64,000 bases of DNA, from the NCBI RefSeq assembly GCF_947179515.1, contig NC_067488.1, positions 31,934,039 to 31,998,038 of the forward strand, in the 5' to 3' direction. Every line of letters starts with the position of its first letter. Position 1 is the stretch's first letter. The translations under genes and the position numbers were made by a program. This document shows, in pieces, positions 55,979-64,000 of the stretch. The DNA is from Apodemus sylvaticus. Lineage: Eukaryota > Chordata > Mammalia > Rodentia > Muridae. The notes beneath the pieces were generated by a model. It was not told the origin of the DNA. It did not search any database and was given only the letters and a program-made list of their open reading frames with translations.

Positions 55979-57636
55979 CTTGGCTCTGTTTACCCTTGCA
56001 TCCATCACCATGAGCAAAGTGTTAAGATCTTGATTAGTTCGTATCTCTGAAAAAAATAAAAATAAAAAATAAATTAAAAAATTAAAAAAAGTTAGTATCT
56101 CTGTCATGTAAGGATATATATAAACTCACAGGGTGGGTGTCTCCATGTGCAATTGAGTCACAGAAAGCATTCAAATAAGAACAGTGCTATTAAGGCTTGA
56201 ACCAGAAAATAAACTTGGAAGGCCATATTACACATAATACATCCCTATTGTACATCCTTTCCCATTCTAAATGCTAAGATTTTGGAATCTGCATGTTCTG
56301 TTACATGCTCTTATACCTTGAAAATATAGTTCCTGAAGATAAGAGCCACACTGTAGCCTAAGAACCCAACAGTCAGTGGCTCTTTCTAATTGAGCACTTC
56401 ACTTTGCTTGGATTTTAGAAGAAGCATGAAAATGATTTACTGATTTAGGAACTGGGTGGAGTGGACCACAGAAAGACAAATCAAAAACATCTGGAATGAA
56501 CTATTTGAGAGAGAAACGGGGAGGGAAAAAAAAAAGTAGAGCTTTCAAATGAAACGAAGTACAGATGATTTGGCCAAATTCAAGCCAAGCCAAACACTCA
56601 CATTAAACATTGCACTTGGGTCTGGTTCAATAGCAGGAGCCGGCAAGGGGGAGCCTAAGCCAACACTGCATCAGAGGCACATTGTGGAGGGAGGAAATGA
56701 GTTTAGTCAAGCCAGCTGTGACTTCAAAGGGGTGGCTCTCCCAGAGAACAGTGGGAAAGGGTTCCCCCTTCAGTGAAGACTGCAAAGTTCATCCAAAGAC
56801 AGTCCAAAGGGAACTGACTCCGGGAAGAAGCAGATTGCACTCCATAGACAGGAAAGAATATTTTCCTTGCATAAAGTGGTGGTGACCATCTATCTAAAGG
56901 GAGAGGAAAAGAATGAGGAAAAGTTGACAAGGAGACTTCTCTGATGCACATTCCAGGACACGGTAAAACTGGTGTGTCTGTGTTTTCTTTTCAGCAAAGA
57001 TAGGCATGTCTTCGCATGAGTCATGCTTCCAGCTATGTGAAAGGTGACAACACAGGTTTCCTCTTCTAAAAGAGTCCCATTTTTTTTCTTTTCCCTCCTT
57101 GAACTTCTAGAAAACTAATATCTTTTCCAATGCATTTCCTCAGTAAAATTTTATCAAGGAGCCCATGGTGGTTTGGGTGGGGGTAAAACAAAGATAAGCA
57201 AGGAGAAGCTAGACACATAAACAAAGGCTTACAGTATTGAACCAGAAGCCCCTGTGAGAGCAGTGGTTCCCAGGGACTAGTCTCCTAAAAAGTGGAAGCA
57301 GAGACAAGAAAAGCACTGAGGTAAGCAAGCTTACAGACTCCAGTCTCATGCACTGAATGAGAAAGTGTAATTGGTTTGCTAAGCTCTCCCATTGATTCAG
57401 ATAAGTATTAAGTCCAGGAAACCACTTTTATAAAATAGAAACAGGCTTCTGAAGCAGAGATCCAGTACGGCTGAGCCAAAATGGAGATCTTCCATCATGT
57501 GCAAATCATCTGTTCATCTCCAGGTTAGAATTCTAAAGGTGGCTCTTGGTCAATTCACAACTATGAGCCTGGGCTTTATAAGTAAACTACAGAGATTCAA
57601 GGAATGATTTATTTTATACCTCCCCCAACCCTTCTG
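55740..57636. other. Intergenic sequence with (CA)n, otherwise unique
   Basis: A (CA)n run lies at 55924-55976. The stretch 56400-57050 is less AT-rich than its surroundings and has overlapping short ORFs (75 codons at 56549-56776, 75 codons minus at 56724-56951) without recognisable motifs. I see no repeat family there. Confidence 0.45.
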
Positions 57637-57644
57637 TTCTAGCT

Positions 57645-57832
57645 CAGTAGTTCTCCGCCTGTAGTCGTGACCCCCCAAAGACCATTAGAAAATGTGGATC
57701 TACATTACCATTCATAACAGTAGCAAAATTAAAATTGTGTAGTAGCAATGAAAATAATTTTGTTTGAGAGTCACCACAACATGAGGAACTTTATTTAAGG
57801 GCCACAACATTAGGAAGGTTGAAATCCCACTG
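57645..57832 (-). mobile_element. URR1-like non-autonomous hAT DNA transposon
   Basis: On the minus strand: CAGTGGGATTTCAACCTTCC, AATGTTGTGGCCCTTAAATA, AGTTCCTCATGTTGTGGTGAC, AAAATTATTTTCATTGCTAC and a terminal AGGCGGAGAACTACTG, the order seen in rodent URR1/MER-type hAT elements. Ends are CAGTAGTTCT and ...CCCACTG (imperfect inverted repeats). An 8-bp target duplication typical of hAT flanks it: TTCTAGCT (57637-57644) and CTCTAGCT (57833-57840), one mismatch. Confidence 0.88.
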
Positions 57833-57844
57833 CTCTAGCTAGCT

Positions 57845-58250
57845 TCGGGCTCAGCTCTTGGATGACACAGCTTTTAGAACTTTGAGTCACTAATTCCGAA
57901 AGTTTATACTCAGCAGGAAACCTTGGCAAATGAGTATTTGCAAAACTTTCCAACTCTTGAATATTCGAGAATAGTAGTTATCTCCTGAAGCAGTCACTGG
58001 ATGATTGGATCTCCACTGTGGCATCCTTATCAAGGGTTTTCTCTTAGTATGCTTGGGCACCTCCACTGATAAAGATAGCACTATCTCAGGCTGCCCTTTG
58101 CTTCCCTTTAGACAGCTCCTTTTAGAAAGCACTTCCTTCTTCTGGGCTGAGCACTGCCAGCATTTCCATTCCATTTGTTAGTTATAATTCTATCCCTTGG
58201 GAACGCATAGCAAAGATACTTACATATTAATGTGACATTTTTCAAGTATT
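57845..58250. other. Intergenic sequence, nothing recognised
   Basis: Unique-looking. The 94-codon minus-strand ORF at 57890-58174 has no recognisable motif. Confidence 0.4.
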
Positions 58251-58261
58251 TGAAGTTAATA

Positions 58262-58530
58262 ATTATGTAGCATATGACATCGGTTAAACTCACAGACTCT
58301 GGAAGCAGACGCCCTACATTCAAATTCTTGTTCTGCCACTTAGTAGTATGTGACCTCAAGAGAGTTATTTACTTGCTCTTTACTCCTTGGTCTATATTAA
58401 AAGATATAATAATACCATTACATCAAAGGGCTTTTATAAGGATTGCAGGAATTAATATATGCATATAAGCCTGGAATACTGTAAGTGCTCTAAATGTTTT
58501 AGCTATTATTAATCATCATCATTACCATAA
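58262..58530 (+). mobile_element. MIR SINE, plus strand
   Basis: AGACTCTGGAAGCAGACGCCCTACATTCAAATTCTTGTTCTGCCACTTAGTAG is the MIR tRNA-derived head and core; TGTGACCTCAAGAGAGTTATTTACTTGCTC, TATAATAATACCATTACATC, ATAAGGATTGCAGGAATTAATA and AAGTGCTCTAAATGTTTTAGCTATTATTA follow in the MIR order. Nearly full length, which is unusual in rodents, where MIRs are mostly badly decayed. Confidence 0.88.
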
Positions 58531-58534
58531 AGAT

Positions 58535-61500
58535 CTTGTCAATTCTCTGACCTCAGCCACAATTCTAATTCTATATTCATTCACTCTGGGACTTGAATCA
58601 TTACATGTGTTTCATGGAGATCTCCTAATTTTCATTCTACCCCCTATCCATAAATGTGGGTGGTCAGTTGGGACCACATGAATTGTCCTGTACTTTAAAG
58701 AGGAATAATGTATATCCCTTCTAGCCCTGGCATTAAAATCTTCTATGCTATTTCAGTCTATTAATTACCTTCAGACAGGGAAGGGGTAAAGTGATGGCAA
58801 GAAGTTACCGACAAGTAGTAAGGACAAAAGTTGGAAGAATCAAAACTCCAGAGTCCATACATGAAGAGAAACTCTCTTAATATATCAACAAATTTGTGCA
58901 TCCCCGTTGGCTAGTATGAGCAAGAAATTGCATTTACTCTGTGAAATCACTGAAATTTTATAGCCTGGAATGATTAATATGATGGCTTCCAAATTTATGT
59001 TTCTTGCTCATCTTGTGCTTCTGAACTCTAGAACCCCATTTTATTCAGCCTTTCTAAATAAGACCTGCAGGATGGAAAAGGGTAAACTAAGGGCTTTTGG
59101 AATTAGAGCCTCTATATTGCCATTTCAGTCTTACTAGAGACAAACTATGTGCTTATGGAAAGGCTAAATAAACTACTCTAATGCTTGTTAGTAAATTAAA
59201 TATATAAATGTCTATAAAACATAAAAGCCATTGGTAGATAGTAAATATCTAAAAAATGTCAGATAGAATCATAGTTATGGCCACCATACCCCAAATATGC
59301 TCTTTTAGGCTAATACATAATGCTATCATCCAATAGTTGTTAAATTGTAAACTGCCAATATAATTTTCAATCAGGTTTTGGTCATTGTTTCACATTGAAC
59401 AAACCATTGATAAGTGATGAATCGTATTCCCTAAAAATTTCTCAGATCTACTAACTGGTCTCTATCTTCTTTTGTTATGTCTTGTTATCCTATATCCAGA
59501 TACCCACCAGCATCTCTGACTCCCCTACGGTTACCATTTCAAGTCTGTGTACATACTCTAGGCATTTGTACAACTGTAAGAAATCTTTGTAAAGTTCAGC
59601 CTCCTCTTGTTAATTCAAAGTCTTAAGTGCATTAATTGCTCCATTGCCTTTTTATATGACCATATGCCTGGCCCATCACTTTATCCTTCCCTCATACCTC
59701 ATGTCCTGACTTCATCTCTAGGGTTCAGTCACATTGGACTTCTGTTCGACTTAGAAAGGCACCACTGAGTATTTTGTCTATGAGATTTGGGTATGTTTTC
59801 CATTTAAACAGACCCTTCTCCCCAACCTAGATTACCTAATTATTTCCTGGCTATCTTTTATATTTCCATAAAGTTGGATATTATCCATAAAGCCTTTAGC
59901 AATCTGTGCCTAACTGATTAGAGATAAGAATATAACACCTAATTATTCCTCCCTGCATTCAATGAACTTGCCACTATTTCTGTTTGCCAGAAGCTCTTGT
60001 ACATATGACCTTCTGTTTAGAGCACTGGCTATCATGAAGAAGGAACTTATCAAGTATGTTTTTTAATGTAAGAGAGTCTTCTTGGGTGGCTTAGTACATT
60101 AATATATCCCTCTAGCAATGCTATAAAGTTGTGTTTGGAATTAAAGGAGAAGGAGGAGGAGGAAGAGGTGAGGGAGAGAAGGAAGAGAAGCCTTCAGGAA
60201 GTTCATCATGGAACACTTATTAAATTTACTTACAAATTTAGGAAACTCAGCACCTGGTCCATAGAATTACAAATCTAGCTGACCAAACAGACATACAAAT
60301 AAAAGTTTTAGGATTACATCATATGTATTTCTATAATAGAACACCACTCTAAGACCACCACTGGCATATTTGTGTATATTATGATATATTCATGTACATT
60401 CTGAACATCAAAAATATTCTCCCTCCCATGGGTTCATATATGTGGTACCAGATCAAAAAATACAAGGAGATGTCATTATAAGCCCATTGGAGTTTAGAAT
60501 TAAAACAAGAAACTTACAAAAATTAACCAAGTGCATAACTGGATAACAAGGAACGGATAAGTGTACTAAATGTAGTGTAATTTGGAGAAGGAATTCTTAG
60601 AGAAGGACGAGCTGTGAAGTATAGTAAGCCTGGTGAGTGGCCTTCAGATGATTGTAGCTCCACGTTCTGCCAAGCCCCTACTATGTGCAGTGTAAAATGT
60701 CTCTCAATAATACTTTTTTATCTTTGAAGTAAAAATAACAAGCCACAGCTCATCTGATAGATTAGTACCCCAGAACTCACTGAGTTCTGAAGAATCTATG
60801 AACTTCCCTTGAGGTTACATCCATACCTCAAATGGAAAATAGTTAAGATTATGACTCTTAGTGTAGAATTTTTCATTCATTCATAAGACACTATCTTATC
60901 CCTTAAAAAAAAAAACATGGCCCATGGATACATGGATAATGCCAAGAAGAAAATAAGTTAAACTAATAATAAGTTCTACTAAGTAATAAAGATCATCAGG
61001 TTAGTTGAGGTTGTTCTTTATCAGACTTAAAGGAACAACTGCCAGTAACAACTGTTTGTCACTAACAACTGTTTTCTGCTTGGAAAGACTTTACCTCTTT
61101 TGCCTTAAATGTTGGAAAAGGGAAAAAAAGTGGTGAAAATTTAGTTGTTTCTTCTGTTCTCAAATAATAGAAAATGTAAAAAGTGAATAAATATAACACA
61201 ATATGATCTGTGTCCCATAGCAACTTTATATCCACTCCCCCAAAGAATATGGGTTTCCTTCAACTTGTTTGGAGTCATGACCAAAAGTTTTACTGCTTTT
61301 CCTGGTTCTAATAAAATTCTGGGATGGGTTTTGGATTACATTCATTCCAGAAGAACCCCTTGTCAATCCTAGAGTGGCCTTTGTTGTCCACAACCAGTTG
61401 CAGTGAATTTGGGGTTAAAGGTCTCTGGTTACATTCACCGGAGAAATCAGATTCAGCTACACAAGGAACATATTATTAAGTAAAATTCAGCATTTGTTTC

Positions 61501-63560
61501 CACAGGCAGAAGGCAACAAATATCCTTGCATTTATTCTCCAAGACTACCATTGATGATTCTGTAACCCATTCCCTTTTAGAATGAAGAGAGCAAGATTTC
61601 CTAGCAACACTGGCCTGAACAGATAACAAAGTAGCATGCAGCAAAACACTCAAATGTAGTGCTGGGGATGACTTTTCTCAAAGAAAATATGTCAATTAAG
61701 CAAGTTTAAAAATAAAGATGTGTAAAACCCTCCAAGTTGATTTCCTGTTTTACTAGTCCCTGCCAGTGCTCTACCATTACTCACTCCATGCACTAAATAA
61801 TGCAACTTTTAGATCATTGTATTTATCAAGGGAAGGAAACACAGTCTGTTTGAAAAACACTTTGATAGCTCTCCCCTGTGCTTTTGCATGCTCAAGTGCA
61901 CCCTCCTTCCCTCCCTCATTCCTTCACTCCCTCTCCCCCCTTTATGCTATACTTCACCAAGCTTTCCTAATTGCTAAACAGTCTACTCTGACTTAAAGCT
62001 TAAGAATTTGAAGAATCACAGCTTATACTGCACCAATGTACTTGGTTCATTTCACATCCATAGACCTTCATTATCCAAGCCAAGCATTTTGGATCTAGAT
62101 TTTATGTCTCTGTAGGCACACACCAGAGTAATGCCAATGGTGTTGACCATATATTTCTACCTCTATCTTCCCAAGTATATTTATATATAAAATATGCAAA
62201 TATAAGAAGATACATTTTAGAAAAGACTAAACCTAGATTTTGCTCCTCGAATATCATTTTTTACCAATATAGTAAGTTGAGAAAAATTCTGAGACTCAGT
62301 TTCCCTGCCTGCAAAAAGGGCAATTTTTTTAATTAGTCATATTACTTTAAAGCTCAAATAAAACAGTGTGAGTTGTGTGGGTGAATAATGCATTTCTGGA
62401 GAAAGGTACTACTTTGGAACCATGACAATTTAGAATATCCATGCACTGAAAGGTCACAGCATCTGTTATCTCCTGAAAGGGTCCTACAGTTGTGCTCTTT
62501 GGAGAGAAGAGAACACTGTTCTGAGGAGGCTACATCCACCTCCCATTTCCTGTCTAGCATCTTTCTGGAAAGTACAGTCAAATGGGACAATAAAGCGCAA
62601 GGTTTGAAAGAAGCCCAAGTTATTTTGAAAATCTAATTTTCAGGTCTATTCCCCAGGGTAAGCTGTTACATTCATTTAATCCAATGTTTTATGAAAACAC
62701 ACAAAGCTGGAGCTCTGCTTTCCTGCTCCAGTTGGCTTGCAAGATTCCCTACTCCACAATGGCTCTGAGTGTAAATATTAACTGCCTGAAACAACCCAAA
62801 AGCCCAATCACTGTTGAAGTACATCACTGAATGGGCCATTGTATATCTGTAAATGGTCATGAAAATCCTTTTCAAGTATGAAAACGTGCCAGGGTTATAA
62901 TCTTAAATACTAAAGCAGGTTTCAAAATTGTGTAGTGTATATTGACTGTTTATAAGCATGCTTTGTTGATCACAAAGAACTCAAGGCTGAATAAGCAAAA
63001 CAGGCTGCTTCTTTCTTTTGGCCATTGCTTTATATGTGAAAGGGATTCTGGGAGTCATGTTATCAACTCTCCCAGGTCATCGTACATTACAAACACAGTT
63101 ACTCTGAACATGATAAGATTGTATTTTTATTAAAACTTCCAGAAATTGAAAATCAGTAGAAAATACATGGATATAGCGAAGTTGTGAACATCCTTGCTTA
63201 GCTTAGCCGAGCCTACCTTGATGTTCTCAGAAAACTCACATTATCCTTGAGTTGAGGAAAATCATCCCTCACAAAGTTTGTTTTATGAAATAGTCTTTCA
63301 TATTTGATGTAATTTACTGAACATCTGTATCCAAAACACCTCTGGCAATACAATGTACTATGGAGAACCAGGTGTTTTCCCATATGGTCACATGGCTACT
63401 GGGAGTTGTGGCTTACTATAGCTAACCAGAATCAAGAGTATCACACTACACAAGGCCAGCCTAGGAAAAAGATCTAAAAAGTCCAAAACTAAAATGTCAA
63501 CTGACCAGACAACACTTTACACCATAAGGCAGAAATTGTTCTATTCAACCCACAGTAATT
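58535..63560. other. Long unique AT-rich stretch
   Basis: Five kilobases without a young L1 or SINE. A purine-rich run lies at about 60146-60190 and a pyrimidine-rich run at about 61898-61943. Weak MIR/L2-like fragments may lie at 60670-60700 and 62295-62330 (GACTCAGTTTCCCTGCCTGCAAAAAGGGC). No exon or RNA gene is recognised, and every ORF is under about 85 codons. Confidence 0.45.
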
Positions 63561-63562
63561 AG

Positions 63563-63565
<3 letters not shown>

Positions 63566-63593
<28 letters not shown>

Positions 63594-63655
63594 CATGCAT
63601 GAGCGCATGTTTGTGTGTCTGTGTGTTATACATGTCTGTGTCTGTGTGTGTGTAT
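63566..63655. repeat. (GT)n microsatellite, interrupted
   Basis: About 13 GT units (63566-63591) followed by degenerate GT-rich sequence to about 63655. Confidence 0.95.
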
Positions 63656-63659
63656 GCTC

Positions 63660-64000
63660 TTGTCACCTTCAATCATTTCCATAATACCATCTCAATTTAA
63701 ATTATCCAGTCCAATAATTAAATACGCTTTCAGTCTAAAAATTAAAGTGAAATATGACACCATCATCAACTAATTGAACTTAATTTTTTTTCAAAGCCAA
63801 CTCAAGATCATACCTCACTTCACACATGCCTGCCATGGGAAAGAGATCATAACTGATGGCTTTTTCTGGTCCTTCTGTGCCCCTTCATCTGTCTGTCCCT
63901 TGTAGCTGCCTTGGGATCCATCAGCATTGAGGAAAGTCAAAGAGAAGAGAGTTAAGAAACAGTGTTGGGCTCATGTAATGTCTGTTGTTAGTGTTGTTTT
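63660..64000. other. Intergenic sequence, nothing recognised
   Basis: The window ends in unassigned sequence. Confidence 0.4.

Noticed and set aside
56549..56951. Possible exon in the less AT-rich stretch around 56.5-57 kb
   Set aside because: The overlapping ORFs are short, lack motifs, and I could not pair them with convincing splice sites or a polyadenylation signal.

Overview
This window is eukaryotic nuclear DNA from a murid rodent. It holds no host protein-coding gene, rRNA or tRNA that I can support. The evidence for a rodent is the repeat set: a B1 SINE, B2/B3-class SINEs, a B4-like SINE, an ORR1/MT-type MaLR LTR, a URR1-like hAT element, and several L1 lineages including Lx-type 3' UTRs. 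The young L1 3' UTR (short, ending in a GGGACTTTCGGGGAGTGG-like block) and the ORF1 with an expanded coiled coil look more like rat-type L1 than the mouse A/Tf types. I favour Rattus or another non-Mus murid, but no ID SINE was seen and the genus is not proven.

Layout. 1-1005 is unremarkable AT-rich DNA. 1010-7620 is an old, near full-length + strand L1 (element A) split by a young 5'-truncated L1 (A2, about 5103-6024). 8315-8963 is an Lx 3' UTR insertion with target-site duplications (TSDs). 9-16.5 kb is mostly unique, with a MaLR LTR, an Lx fragment, a B3, a B1 and microsatellites. 16.56-28.74 kb is a 12-kb block of stacked L1s: a - strand L1 (E) is split by a full-length + strand L1 (B, 17435-23485), followed by another - strand L1 (F) and a + strand Lx (G) that is itself split by a roughly 1-kb insert carrying a twin-primed, 5'-inverted L1. 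28.7-42.3 kb is mainly unique or ancient-repeat DNA with SINEs, a MaLR remnant and microsatellites. 42.35-45.15 kb is a - strand L1 followed by an Lx 3' UTR split by a young L1 (D). 46.3-46.96 kb is a - strand L1 3' end. 48.34-52.75 kb holds L1 stubs split by element C, a young L1 with its promoter and ORF1 but an internal deletion of ORF2. 53-64 kb is mostly unique, with an LTR-like repeat, a B3, a URR1-like hAT and a MIR.

How the parts relate. The ORFs of real length are L1 ORF1 and ORF2 remnants, and every copy is disabled by frameshifts, stops, truncation or deletion. The main interest is structural: nested retrotransposition with readable TSDs, three unrelated kinds of tandem-monomer L1 promoter on related bodies, and stepwise lengthening of the ORF1 coiled coil. 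I found no undescribed system such as a new gene cluster.
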